64,000 nt of DNA, from the NCBI GenBank assembly GCA_001632435.1, contig KV423942.1, positions 168,763 through 232,762 of the forward strand, given 5' to 3'. The DNA comes from Calocera cornea HHB12733. Taxonomy: Eukaryota > Basidiomycota > Dacrymycetes > Dacrymycetales > Dacrymycetaceae. Within the stretch, counting starts at the first letter, position 1. Each line of letters begins with the position of its first letter. Shown here piece by piece: positions 32,954 through 45,312 of this stretch. Position numbers and translations under genes: made by a program. The notes under the pieces were generated by a model, which saw nothing but the letters and a program-made list of their open reading frames with translations, made no database searches and was not told the origin of the DNA.

Positions 32954-35367
32954 TCACGAGGGGCTCAGGGCCTGACGAGTGTTGCCGGTCCTCTTCGCTC
33001 TGATCATGTCAACGTATGTCGTATCTTCTTCCATCTCATCGTCACTTTCGGTGGCGTCTTCGTCCCTTCCGTCGTCACCTCTGGTTACCACGTATGAAAC
33101 AGGCTCGAATGACCGCTTCCCGAGCCAGCCACTGAGTTTGTGATTCCAATCCTTAAGCCATCTATGAACATTATGTGTCCTTGCAACCCAGCCCGGAGTA
33201 TCGTCCATTTCTGGCCAACCCGCATCCACCAACGTTGTTACAAGCGGCTCAAATATCCTTAGCTCCTCCGGGGGATAATGGTCCTCGGCCGCGTGTAGAA
33301 TCTCTAACAGCTTTTCTAGGATATCCGTTTTAACACCAGGAATGAGCATAGATGGCTGTTTGCTCAGGCATTGAATCAAAGACACCCGGATACGCCGCCT
33401 GATGTCCTCATGAAGCGTCCAGTACCGTGGCGAGACAGAGGTACTGAATAGAGGACCCAAGCAATTGATGATTGTCCACGCATCAACAGTGACTGTATAT
33501 CGATCGATCCAATCGTCTGCAGAGCTCTTGCAACAGAATGCTGGCTCGAGACCCAGCAAGTGTCCTAGCAAGGCCGCATATTTGTTGAGAAATACGGGCG
33601 AGACTGAACTTTGAACAAGAAGATCTGTGCAACTCTCCAGGAACTCTCCCGTGCCTCGTTCGACAGCGCTGTACAAGTGGCTATTCTCCGGTACCTGAGC
33701 CGCGTGGAGTAGATTCAGGCGGTGTTCCATTTTGTAATACAGCATGCTATCGAATGAGGTGTTACACATGGTATTCGGATGACCGAGGCCGGTGGACGTT
33801 TGACCCCAGTGGGGATCTTGACGATAGTGAAGCTTCCTGTCGATGGCTTGAGATAGAATGAGGAGACGCGGATCATCGTGTATGATGTCTTCAAACCGTG
33901 AAGGGAGCCATCCGAACTCGTATTTCATTTCATCCGCAAAATCGGCACTAGAAGGAAGCAGACCTGGCCAATGTATGAGGGTCGAGAGAAGACAGAGCTT
34001 CTCAAGAAATACATCTTCGATTGGATCAGCGCGCTTAGTGTCGGACAAGACGCGCTCAGAGATAATCCGCTGGGAAACTTGACCGAGAACGATATCGAAC
34101 TCCTTGCGAGCAGCCTTAGGGGCCCTCTGCCAGGAGGAGAAGTAGGCGGCTAGCTCCTGCACCGTCGGATCAGCAGAGATCGCCATCCATGCCACGGCAT
34201 TGGCTTGCAGAAGAATCGAGTTAACGTTGAGATAAGCCCGCTCTCGATCTGCCATTTTCCACGAGTGGTCGGAACCAATGTCTAGAAAATCTGTCCGAAA
34301 TCCGCGAAGTCGTCTAAGCCAAATCTTGCTCCGAAGGCGAAGGCCATTACACATCAACCCCAGATAACCCACGAGATAGTCCAGGACGTAAACCAGCGGT
34401 GATCTGTATGGACACTCCAGAAGGATCAAGGGGATGGTCGCCGACGCTGTGTACAGAAAAAAGCCAACAAGCAGCAGAACAGTCATAAGGGTAGCAAGAG
34501 AGATGCTGACTGTCCAAGACAAAACCACGAGGCCGGTCAAGAAGAGGAAGACCGCAATGTGTATCGCCAGCGGCAGGAGACTGACGATCGCAGGAACGTT
34601 CCATTTGATCACTCCGTCGAACCTCATCTGCCGCTGCTTCACCCTTTCCAACGGCACCAGAGCCACACGATCGCTGTAAGCGCTGAGCCATTCTTTCAAC
34701 AGCATGGCGAGAACCGCGGTGAGCAAGCTGATGAAGAGCGCGGTGAACCAAAGGCAGTTGACTGTGACCGCCCACCATGGCGGGACGAAGTTCGGCACCT
34801 GGTACGCAGAGGATCGGTCCATCGGCTGGCCCGATGACAGTAGGACGAGCTGCTGCGAGATAGCGGCAAGGGCCTCGGAGGTGCTTTGAGTGGGATCGGA
34901 TTGAAGGTCAGACCACGAGACCACAAGGAATGCGGAGAGGATCGCCGAGAACAAACCGGTCTGGCATGTACGGAATCAGCATGGGCAGCATAACACCTGT
35001 CATGCGACAGGCGGCTTACAAAGAGCAGGAAGATGTCAATTCCATCTCCCCACTTCCTCAACAGCGCTGCGTCGTACTTGTCGGCCTCTTGCACGTACGT
35101 CCTCCAGATCTCCGCGTTCTCCGACTTGTCCGGCGGTTGATTCAAGAACCGCGGTCCTAGATCGATTTCCTCAGCCGGATTGACACTGTGCTCCGGCGCG
35201 TTGGTGGCACTGTAGACAATGGAGCCGAGGTCCGCTCGGTTGCTTACGGGTGATCTGGGACCGGCAGATGCTGATGCCGAGGTGGAGGACCGAGCTGGAC
35301 CTTGAGGCCCCTCGTTCGAGCGGAGGGTTCGGTTGAATTTATAGAGGGGGATCGGAGCTTGATCCAT
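32954..35367 (-). CDS. DUF6535 membrane protein, copy A
   Basis: Two exons (35020-35367, 32954-34960) give 784 aa. The N-terminal cytosolic part ends in the family signature DKSENAEIWRTYVQEADKYD and LLRKWGDGIDIFLLF. Transmembrane segment 1 is split by the only intron (...LLF|TGLFSAILSAFLVVSW). Three more hydrophobic segments follow (VNCLWFTALFISLLTAVLAM, IVSLLPLAIHIAVFLFLTGL, LMTVLLLVGFFLYTASATIP), ending at ECPYRSPLVY. The remaining 480 residues are helical, with QANAVAWMAISADPTVQELA and a CC...W.DRY...AW motif. The function of DUF6535 is unknown. It lies next to the decayed NIT2 copy. Confidence 0.88.
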
Positions 35368-35829
35368 TACGAGGAGCAGCAGTAGAGAGGATAAGACAGA
35401 GCAAATACAGGGCTAGAGCAAACTGTGCCAGCGCATGACCTAGGTCCGGGCACGTGTTGGGTACGCAGGGCCTTGAGAAAGGAACCGAGGGACTGAGAAC
35501 CGCTTGGCTGACCGAGCCAGAACACTGGATTTAGCACCGGATACGGTTTTGATAACAACGTCGCCGTTGTGGAGTATAGGATAAGTACAACATCTATCAG
35601 TTCTGAATGTACACCTCGTGCTCACGGTTCAGACTCAGATCGCACCTCGTCCGCAGATCCTTACACATTCCCACAGTCCCATTCTTCCCAGCGTTCCCAA
35701 TTATCCCCCCGCGTCTACACCCCTCGTGCTCCTCCTTCTCGAAGTGACAAATAGATGATTGTTCGCCCCGAAGCATGAATCCTACATTGGCAGCCGCTTG
35801 CGTGTTCTTGTTGATCACGTGGTTGCGAG
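35368..35829. other. Intergenic, DUF6535-A promoter
   Basis: No gene is seen. It may include the 3' flank of the decayed NIT2 copy. Confidence 0.4.
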
Positions 35830-37020
35830 TCTGACCTCCCCCCGTCGCCCGCTCGTACCTGCCATCCGCCCTCCTCCGACTCGCCTCAACCGGCATCTCC
35901 ACTCCGCACATTACCGACTACGTCCACGTTGCTCCAGCGAACGGCAGCTCCAAGGTAAGGATGGAGTGGACGAGTGGGCTGGCAACTGTCTGGCGTATGG
36001 GTTAGAGATGGGTTACAAGGGATGGTGAAGAGCGGGGAACGTACATGCGTCATTCGCGTTACGTGAAGGTCGCGATTGCTTGCCCCTATCTCGGTCAAGA
36101 TTTGAAGACTTGACCTGTTCCACGTGTTTGCTCTTTGGTCACCTAGCACATTGCCATATGGAGCCCATGGCCTCGCATCCGCTCCGTGGGGAGGTGGAGG
36201 CAGATGGCAGGGAGGAGGGAGGGGTGGTGGGGGTTTAGACCTGCGCCGAGCCGACGATGCAGTACATTCGATCTACGGCGACCGGAAGGAGGAGGTGCGG
36301 CGAGTGCGTGGAACCGGTGGGGAGGACGACGGCGCTCGGGTAGGTGAGGATGATCGGGCTTGGTGGAGGCATGTCGGGCAGAAGGGAGAGGGACCTGCAG
36401 GTGCGATGTCCTCGATACAGCACCGCGACTGGCTGCAAGACGGCGTTGCATACATCAGGTCAAAACATACTTGCAGCTGTGATGCAGTCAATATACTGGA
36501 GATGGTCATGAGGCAAAAGAGAGGACAGAGCGTACCAGCATCACCCTCACCTGGCCGTCTCATCTGGATCCGCACTCTCCCCCCTTCACACTGTCAACAG
36601 CTTTCCCAGCGAATCGGCCCGCACCTCTCTCAGAGATCCACATCGAGTAGTATTAAGCTTCATATACACGGTGGGGATTGCCCATTCGGCGTCAAAGATG
36701 GCGAAGATGTTCCAGCAGCGGATGTAGTTCGCATCACATCGCTCGTGCAGGGATCCACGGTTATCGATGGCTTGTGCCTCTTGGCGGCTGGGCACAGAGC
36801 GTTGAGGATTGCATCATGGCTGTCGGTGAGTAGGCAGCGAGTGGTAAAGGCGCAGTTGGGGGTATCAGTAGGAGGATTTACCGTTATAGCCAGCCAGCGT
36901 GATGGACGCGCTGGAGCAAGGGGACTGGCCGTTGCAGTGGACGCGTCGAAATACTGTATCACCAGAGCTGCCACTAGGCGCGCAACGACAGTACTTGGGC
37001 GACTACAATTCCCCTAACAA
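35830..37020 (-). pseudogene. Decayed full-length copy of the NIT2-type amidase gene
   Basis: Read on the minus strand in several frames, the segments follow the intact gene at 47.1-48.6 kb in order. Near 37.0 kb is GIVVAQVLSL (intact: LIAVAQLTSL). Next come CLLTDSHDAILNAL (CPLTRGHNPFLDAL), GSLHERCDANYIRCWN (GLHERCAADPTRCYN), QLQVCFDLMY (QLQICYDLRF) and IILTYPSAVVLPTG (HILTYPSAFALSTG). The last is MPVEASRRRADGRYERA (MPLEASRRRAEGAYERA) near 35.86 kb. Frameshifts and at least one in-frame TAG break it. Intron-like sequence is still present between the QLQVC and ILTYPSA segments, so it arose by DNA duplication and not by retrotransposition. Confidence 0.85.
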
Positions 37021-37332
37021 TAATAGGAACAGCGCCGTCCGCAACTGCGACCTCAGGTATGGACACCATAGAACTACACGGTTAGAGTGATGGTGAGCCT
37101 GGCGTTGGAACAAGGAGTGGACGGTCGAGCTGGGCAGTGCGCTCCGGCGCGTCATTGGGTAGCCGGTTGTCATGCAACTCATAAAAGCATCAATCAAGTG
37201 ACTTGAGCTGTGGCTCTGTTCGCTCCACCGGCGGCGGACTGTATCGCAGCCTCATGCTGTACCCTCCCTACGTGCATTGTATACGGTACTATGAATCTTT
37301 CACCTTGAACTTGTCCGTCCATTTCGGCAGAA
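37021..37332. other. Intergenic, no gene seen
   Basis: Short stretch between the decayed NIT2 copy and the DUF6535-B stop. Confidence 0.4.
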
Positions 37333-39673
37333 CTACCATTGTAGGTTGGAGATGGGCTTGGGTCTGGAACGGTGCCGTGGTTTATTGCTGCCGGCCTCAC
37401 TAGTAGGAGGCTCGAATGGCTTCCACCCGTGCAAAGACGCTTCTCGCTCGTTAACGGGGATGTTCTCCGACCAACGTACGATCCGTCGTTCGACACAAAG
37501 CCACTGGATCCCCTTCTCTTTCCAGCCGTCTTCCAGCAAGGAGTCAAGGAGGGGAATGAACAGGAGCGAGTCCTCTCGTAAGGCACCTTCGTTGGCGGAC
37601 TCTAATAAATCCGCTAGCTTCCCGAGCACTCTATGGCTGTGTACCAACCTGGTGATAGCTCGAGCGTGTTCAATCAGGCACAGCAGCAACCCTCTCCGAA
37701 TCTCTCTTCTAATGTCCTCTAGGTCTGCCGCACTTTGTATGAACGAATGCTTGAAAAGTCCTTCAAGGCAGGTCACCACGGTCCAAGCGTCAATATCACC
37801 TGAATATCGATCCATCCAATCTGGAGAACCCTCGCAGCAGGGAGCTGGCTTGAGATTGAACAGGTGTGCCACAATGGCAAGATACTTGGTCAGAAAGACG
37901 AGAGGGATTGGTTGCTCCAAGAATAGTAATGTGCTCCATGACTTGACATGCTCCATCATTTCCCGCCTGAGCCACCAGTTATCGGCGTCGATTGTTCCCC
38001 TGTGAACCTGCCCCAGCACATTTTCCATCTGCAGATACAAAATATTGCGTTGAACGGATGGACTGACCTCGCCTACCAGAGATTTGGTATGCGAAGAGCG
38101 CCTGGCGTCTGTAGAGACCCAACTCCCGAACCCCCATCCGATCTCCTCCAGTACACTCTGCATCGCTTTCAGAGATGCAGACTTGTCCACGAGCTGACCA
38201 CGGGGAAGTGCGTATATGTAACCCCTCCCTTCCATGAGTGCCGAAAACAAAGACAATTTTTCCGTAAAACGCTGGTCCACGTGAATGGGATGTTGTCGTG
38301 CAGCGTCAACCATTTGACAGACAATGCGTCGGACAGCTTGCGGAATGGGGGACGTCAGCTCTCGTCTCGAAGGAGGTGGCCGCCATCGACACAGAAACCA
38401 GAGCGCTACTTCCTGCACCTTGGGATTGGCCGAGCTGGTCATCCACGTCACGGCCTTCACCTGCAGGGATGCACTGTGGTAATCCACAAAGTCCGCTTCA
38501 CGCTCAGTTAATGTTCTCCATGCGTCTCGGTAGGATCGCAAGTGGATTCTGATGCCTCCGAAGCCCATCCAGTGTCCATGCTCAGTGCGACGAGTGGCTG
38601 CAGCGAATAAAAGCTGGCAGAGAAATGCCACGCGATGCAACACGTGATCCGCTGCCTGCGTGGGAAGGTCTAGAAGGTATAAGAGCGGCGATCGGTAGGG
38701 ACAATCGGGGAAAAGCGAAGGCAGGATGGCCGAGACCGAGTACAGGACGAAAGAAGCGACGAGCCAGACCGTCATAAGCGCTGAGAGCGTGATGCTAACT
38801 GACCATGCGAAGATCACAAGGCCAATCAAGAACAGGAAGACGGCGATGTGTATGGCGAGCGGCAACAGACTAACGATCAAGGGGAGCTTCCACTTGAGGA
38901 GCCCGTCATACCGCATTTGACGTTGCTTTGTTCGTTCCAATGTGAGCAGCGCCATATTATCGCTATATGCGCTGAGCCATTCCTTCAGTAGCATGGCGAG
39001 TACCGCGGTGACCAGACTGAGAAAGAGGCCGGTAAACCACAGGCAATTGACCGCGACAATCCAGAGGGGTGGAGTGAAGACCTGCGGCTGGTAGGCAGCG
39101 GACTGATTCATCGGCGTACCGGACGAAATCAGAACCAGCTGTTGGGATATGGCAGCGAGGGCATCAGACGTGCTTTGTGTTGGATCGGCCTGGAGGGCGC
39201 CCCATGCGACAACGAGGAATGCAGAGAGGATAGCGGAGAACAAGCCGGTCTGTTTCGGAAGTGAGCATATACCAAGCTTCGCCTTCGGAACGGTGCCTCA
39301 CGAAGAGCAATAATATGTCAATCCCGTCGCCCCATTTCTTCAGCAGCGCCTCATCGTGCTTGTCCGCTTCTTCCACGTACGTCCTCCAGATCTCGGCATT
39401 TTCGGACTTGTCTGGCATCGGGGTGAGGAACCTCGGCCCACTGGCCGACGTGAAGTCTTCTCGCTTGTAATCGTCTGCGATGCTGCCTCCATCTTCTTCG
39501 ACCGAGTCTAAAAGGATATCTTCCTCAGCTATGCTCAGAGACAATTGGCTGTCGTTAAGAATAGGCATCTGTGCAGCAGGGACCGTTACCGAGCTCCATA
39601 TCTCAGCAAGGTCCTCCTCCATTTCCGGCGGGTATCGGAGTCCACAGCGGGAGGTACTTGAGGACACGTCCAT
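37333..39673 (-). CDS. DUF6535 membrane protein, copy B
   Basis: Two exons (39302-39673, 37333-39249) give 762 aa. The start at 39673 (MDVSSSTSRCGLRYPPEM) is the first ATG giving a plausible N-terminus; the open frame extends further upstream, so it could be longer. The core is as in copy A: DKSENAEIWRTYVEEADKHD, KKWGDGIDILLLF|TGLFSAI, VNCLWFTGLFLSLVTAVLAM, ECPYRS-like DCPYRSPLLY. The single intron (52 nt) falls at exactly the same place. The C-terminal region keeps QVKAVTWMTSSANPKVQEVA and CCEGSPDWMDRYSGDIDAW. Confidence 0.87.
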
Positions 39674-41206
39674 GTACTGTAAGATACAGTATGCGGGCCA
39701 ACGTGTAGATGCGAAAGACCAATGCCGCCTGAGGCAAAAAGGAGGAAAGCGCGCAGCGTGTACAGTGCTATGATATGAGAATTGCAGACTTGAGGGCTGG
39801 TGCCAGCGCATCATCGGGCGGTCAACCTCATGCCCGGGAAGCGCGAGGAAGCTCATGCATCCCTGCTGATGGCGATGAGATAGCCATCATTATGGCAAGA
39901 TGTACATGGTAAGTGTGCAGTCTCTGTCAATGACAAGGAGATCGGAGAGCGGGAGGTCTGCGGTTCCGAGGACGGTAATAACAGCAAGCACACTGCCGCT
40001 TCCCAGAGCTGGCGTGGTTCGCGAGCGTGGACAGCGGTCACCACACGGGCCATGCGTCCTACGACAGTACGAGGTCGGTCAGCTCTAGTTGCAGCTGCGT
40101 CATCTCCCTCCCCACCGGGCTACACCTTAATCATCGCCGCCGCCGCCTCACCAAGGCCGCTCCAACCGATTCCATCCACTCCTCCGTCGGCCCTCCCTCA
40201 CCCAGCCGCCGTCTGATCGGGGAGTGCCATGCCGACCGCGACGTTTGACGAGGCGTAGGCGATGACAAAGCTGGGGATGTGCAGCGGCCTGTGTAGTGCG
40301 ATCCTTGACGGGGCTCCAGTCTGGACAGGAGGGGAGAGGTATAGCCGGAGGGAGAGGGATCGTGGATGATGTTCGCTCATAGGTGCAATCCACCTGGTAC
40401 GCCCCTCCCCACAAATCCTCAGTCTCCAATCATTGATTCTCTTCAGCGGCCGATGCGACTACTCCCATCTAAACCACCCTCACCGCCTCCTCTCCCTCTT
40501 TGACGAGTACGGCCCCATCGCCTTCCTCTCCCTGCACCAAGACGTCTTTTCACGCTTCTCATGCGTTGTGCCCCTGTCTGAACGCTCACCCTCCTTAGGT
40601 TTGGCCACGCGCTGAAGGGAACTGGGGCGGCGTAGGCAGGGATGTTGGCCGCATCGATTGGCGGGATGGATGGCCAGGACGAGATTCACGTACGTGCCCA
40701 ACTGTTGCTGCATGATGCATGTACTGAGCCCTGCGCAGATTTCAGAATCACAACCCCCTTGAGCCACGATGCTCACAGCAACTTCTCGTGGTACAGTCGG
40801 TTCGTGTGCGAGCTCCTCTCGTCCCACTCTTCGCTCGACCGGTCCAGCGCAGAGTTGGATGGCGGCGGGGCGGATCCAGCGCGCCGTTTCACCGCCTTGC
40901 CCGGCCAAGGTCACCGTTATCCCGCTCACGTATCCCGCTCACGTACGGGCACGTTGCGGCTGGTATTCGCCCACTCCTCTGCACAGTCGATGAAGAACCA
41001 CAGCAACAACACGATGCCCCCCTCCCAGTAGTGCGAAAGCAGCGATATGGATGAGACCACCCATTCGGACATATCGCCGCCAGGCAGTCACATGCGGGTA
41101 TCTGGACATGTCATCGTACAAATTGATACATAACAGCATGTTCTGTAGGACTGATTCTGGAATACAACACAAGCGGTACAAACTGAAGCATATGCGCGGT
41201 GTACTA
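39674..41206. other. Intergenic, no gene recognised
   Basis: This 1.5 kb stretch has short open frames on both strands without recognisable similarity, and a small direct repeat (CCCGCTCACGTAT) at about 40919-40945. It may hold decayed coding sequence, but none could be assigned. Confidence 0.4.
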
Positions 41207-43484
41207 CTATCTCTTCCACAAGGCCAGAGCATGCTCCGCAGCAGCACGCGGTGAAACCTCGAATCCATCCTCATTCCTCTTCGTAGACTTTGACTCTTCT
41301 CCTTCAAGTATCATATCATCGGTTCGTCCATACGAGTCGCTCGGCGAACCAGGAGCGGTGTTCAACCAAACGCGGACCTTCTCCAAGAGGTCATCCGGGC
41401 TTCGTCCGTAGCGAGAATCCGCGTTACTCGCTACTGGCAGCAAGAAACCGACGATCGATCGGAAGATTTGAGCCTCTTCGTCCCTGCGTCTCGACTCTGC
41501 TGATTGGCCGAGCTCCAACAACTTTGCCAGGATGTCTTGATGGGCGAATCCAGCAGGAATTAGATGTGTGTTTCGAGCCAGGCAAATTAGCAACGCTTTC
41601 CGGAAACCCACCTTGGTGCTTTCGGGAAGCTCGAAGCCAGAGGGCTGGTAACCTGGATCGAACAGGCGTTCCAGACAATTGGCCACCATCCATGCCTCAA
41701 CGACGGTCGAATATCGATCCAGCCATCTATCAGACGGACCTTTGCAGCACGGGGCCGGATGAAGTTCAAGTAGATGCCCCAGCAAGGAGAGATACTTGGT
41801 GAGGAACGTGGGAGGGACTGATGAATAATCGAGGAGATGGGTCCAGTCGGCCAATGCCCGCCGAGCATCGAGCATGACAACCTCGTAATAGTGCTCGTTG
41901 CGGGAGATCTGAGCTCCATGCACGAGGTTCAAACACCGTTCCATTTGAAGATAAAGCGTGTTGCTGAAGCCGCACTTATCGACGTCATTCACCAGCGCAG
42001 CCCGTCCCGAATGTCTGGCGTCCAATACTTGACAGAGGGTAGATAAGTCGGGGTCGGCTTTAGCCTGTCGTACCAAGCCTATTTGCTGTGACAGGAGGTC
42101 CTTGCGCTCGGGGGCGTCGTGCAGATACAACAGTTCATGGGCGAGTAACCGCCCTTCGACCAGAGTCGAGAGGAGGTAGAGCTGTTCTCGTTCCGGGTCG
42201 TCCACCGGGACAGAATTGCCGCTCATCGAGTTGATCCTCTGCGAGATAGTGCGGATAATCGACCGTTGGAGATCGGTTCCGAACTCAGTCCGAATTGGCA
42301 ATGGGGGGCACCACCATGATAAGAAGTGCATGGCTCGCTCTTGCATCGTCGGATCGGGTGATAATGCCATCCATTCCAGGGCATTGGCTTGGAGCAGCAT
42401 ACCCTTGGCGTGGAGAAAGGCTGCTTCCGCCGTCGCCATCTTGTCCCCACCCATGATATATGCCAGGAAATCGAGGAGATATACGAGTGGGGATCGGTAC
42501 GGACACTCCGGGATATATAAGGCGAGGAGGGCCGAGATGAAGTACAGGCAGAAACCGATAGCCAGGAGGACGGACATGAGCATCGAGAGAGTTTCGCTGA
42601 CTGGCCAGGCGAACAGGATAAGTCCAACCAGGAACAGGAAGACAGCGACATGTATGGCCAAGGGGAGGAGGCTGACGATTAGAGGAACATTCCACTTGAT
42701 CAAGCCGTTGTATCGCATTTGCCGCTGCTTCACCCGCTCCAAGGGTACGTGAACCGCACCATCGCTATAGGCGCTCAGCCACTCCTTCAACATCATTGCA
42801 AGGACGGCGGTCAACAAGCTGATGAAGAGTCCGGTGAACCACAGGCAGTTGACGGTGACGGCCCAATACGGCGGTGTGAAAGTGGGTGCCTGGTATGCAA
42901 CCGACGCTTCCATCGGTTGGCCGGACGACAATAATACAAGTTGCTGGGAGATCGCAACAAGCGCTTCGGATGTTCCTGAATTTGGATCGGCTTGAAGAGA
43001 CGACCAGGAGAGGACGAGAAATGCCGAGAGAATTGCAGAGAACAAACCAGTCTGGTCGGTAGGCAATTAGTAGTTGCTTCCACTCGTGGAACGATCCATC
43101 ACTCACGAAGAGCAGAAAGATGTCGATCCCATCGGCCCATCTCTTCAACAGCGCTTCATCGCTCTTGTTCGCCTCGGTCACATAGCTCCTCCATATCTCG
43201 GCATGATCGGACTTGTCCGGTTTTTGGTTGAGGAATCTCGGTCCATCAACGAATTCGGGGGCACGGGGAGGCCCGCCGTTGTTGCTCCCTGGACTGGTCG
43301 GACTGAGCAAGTCTGATTCGACCACACGAACGCGTATCCCATCCTGGATGGGATCGGCGAGATCGGCAAGCTTTTTTGCAAATGCTTCTTGCCCAACTGA
43401 CGAGCCCGCTGAAGTCGAGGACGTCTCGTACGGATTGTCCGTTGCAGGCCGAGTATCCGCGGGTTGACCTGTCGACCGGTCCAT
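41207..43484 (-). CDS. DUF6535 membrane protein, copy C
   Basis: Two exons (43107-43484, 41207-43051) give 740 aa. The start MDRSTGQPADTRPATDNPYE begins at 43484. The core has DKSDHAEIWRSYVTEANKSD, KRWADGIDIFLLF|TGLFSAIL and VNCLWFTGLFISLLTAVLAM, then PECPYRSPLVYLLD. The C-terminal half keeps QANALEWMALSPDPTMQERA and HPAPCCKGPSDRWLDRYSTV. The intron position is identical to copies A, B and E. No disruption is seen. Confidence 0.88.
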
Positions 43485-44089
43485 ATGGGCAAGCAGCTGA
43501 AGGCGTATGGTTGCGCTCGAATGCAAAAGCTTGAGCGGCAAATCAAGAGGGCGGTCGTGGCGTGCAGATGAGGCAGGGCGGTGAGCCGATCCGTCCGACT
43601 TTCTTTTATCCTGACGGCCACGGGCACTGCAACCAGCGGTGGATGTCCTCGCCCAGAGTGTTCTGATCGGATATAGATATAAACAGTTACGACTCCAAAT
43701 AGCAGAACAGAGGGCGTCAATCCGTCTAAAGGAGCAGCAGAGTCGAGAATATCTCAACAGCCTCTTTGTCGCGAGCGGTGTTCAAGGTACAGTGCCTCGT
43801 GGCCAGGGTCCATGCGGCCCTGAGTAGATGCTGGGAGCCGGTCGTGAGTGTTCGCATCGCCTGCGATAGGCCGGGCCTCGTGCCGACCATCCCAGACAGG
43901 CAACATCGCGTGGGTTCTAGTGGAGAAGTCCGAATGCTCTACGGCGGAGGTCGACGTGACGGAAAGACCGGTGCCCATCAGGGTCTCACAACGCGTTCGG
44001 ACCGCAGACCACGGAAAGTGCCAGACCCACAACGCGTTGCTGTGGGAGCGTGCTTCCGCGAGGGGCGCTGCCAGCAACGGTGCATTTCC

Positions 44090-44345
44090 GGCTTCTCGGC
44101 TTCTTTTGCGGAGCGAAGATTCCTCAAGATTCCGTTGGATCCGCGCTGGTTGTCTTGATATTGCAGTACTCTCTTGCAAAGTCGCAGCGTTACACGCTGC
44201 GGCATCAAATGGCGTAGACTCAAAGACGCGGTCACTTAACCTCTGTTGACTTAGATGTCGTTGGTTCCAACGTTGTTGACGAAACCGTCTTTGCCGTAAA
44301 TGTTCTTTCTCTAACATGACGTCGAGTCCAAGCGCCTCAAGATCG
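44090..44345. repeat. Diverged direct repeat, unit 1
   Basis: On the minus strand it runs from TTGAGGCGCTTGGACT through TTTGATGCCGC to GGAATCTTGAGGAATC and CTCCGCAAAAGAAGCC. The same landmarks recur in order in unit 2. Confidence 0.6.
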
Positions 44346-44439
44346 TTGTTTCGGTACTTCACCTGACACGTGCGGCGTCTTGAGGTCGTTGGCTCGCAAA
44401 TGTCACAAAGGGCGTGGCTTCACACACTCGGCGACCAAC

Positions 44440-44575
44440 CTGGGGGATAACGCCGTGGCTTCTTTTGCGGAACGAATACTCCAAGATTCCAAAAGATTCC
44501 CGGCCGCATCAAACCTCCGACTGCCAGCCTCCATGCCCTGCAGGAAGCCCAGACCAAACGCCTCGAGCAGATGCC
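44440..44575. repeat. Diverged direct repeat, unit 2
   Basis: On the minus strand it runs CTCGAGGCGTTTGGTC, TTTGATGCGGC, GGAATCTTTTGGAATC, GTTCCGCAAAAGAAGCC. It is shorter than unit 1 by an internal deletion. Confidence 0.6.
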
Positions 44576-45312
44576 AGCGCCAGGGTCTGACTGTCCACAA
44601 TCAGGAATATGTATTCCGGTATCACATGTCGCGACCGGTTGTTCACGGTCAGTCTTGCAGGGCACGAGGCGAGATAAGGAGTGGTGGGTGCCTGGACTCT
44701 GGGCATGCATCAACTGTGACAGACACGGTATGTGGAGGAATCCTACCTGATGACCAGCTGGAATTGGTGGTGAGCTGGGTGAAGGCTGGAGACAGCGTTC
44801 GGTATAATACGAGGCTAAGCCAAGTGCGGTCGAGCTTAGTTCTCCTCCTTTCCCAGGAGCGGAGGAGAGGGAGATACTGTACGGACGGCAGCGGTGCCGA
44901 GCAGCCTAGCAGGCTGTGGTGGGTACCTGTCCCAGGTGCCGGCGACGCGTGCGCCTATCCGAGTGCCAGTCCGCCGGTCCGGCAGAGGCGCCCCATCCCA
45001 TTTCCCCCACACCGCGCGCTTGTGATCGGTAGTTGATACTGGACTGACTGGGTGCGCACACGCTGCAAGCCTGCACGGGCAGGGCGATACCCCGATGGTA
45101 CAAACCCGGGTATACCGAATCCTCCGCATCATCCACTCTGACCCGTGCCTGTGCACATCCCGATCTCGTCATTACCAGCCCGACCACCTTACCTAACATA
45201 TCCCGCCTTTCCTCATGCCCCAATCATATCCAGCTGCGCCTCGCAGCACGTTCCCCTTCCGCCTCCGCGCCAGCGGCTACGACCGCCCCTCACCCCTCAG
45301 GCGTCAGGCCGC

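Larger units (their letters stand above)
43485..45312. other. Intergenic with a diverged internal duplication
   Basis: 1.8 kb without a recognised gene. Two related segments (44090-44345 and 44440-44575) are listed separately. Open frames here are short and unlike any known family. Confidence 0.45.

Noticed and set aside
36124..37017. Plus-strand open frame of 297 codons
   Set aside because: The opposite strand carries the decayed NIT2 copy with collinear similarity; the plus-strand translation shows no recognisable protein features.
40148..41050. Possible transporter relic on the minus strand (IPSFVIAYASSNVA and a hydrophobic stretch IVLLLWFFID)
   Set aside because: The segments are short and not in an order matching any transporter I could recall, so no assignment is supportable.
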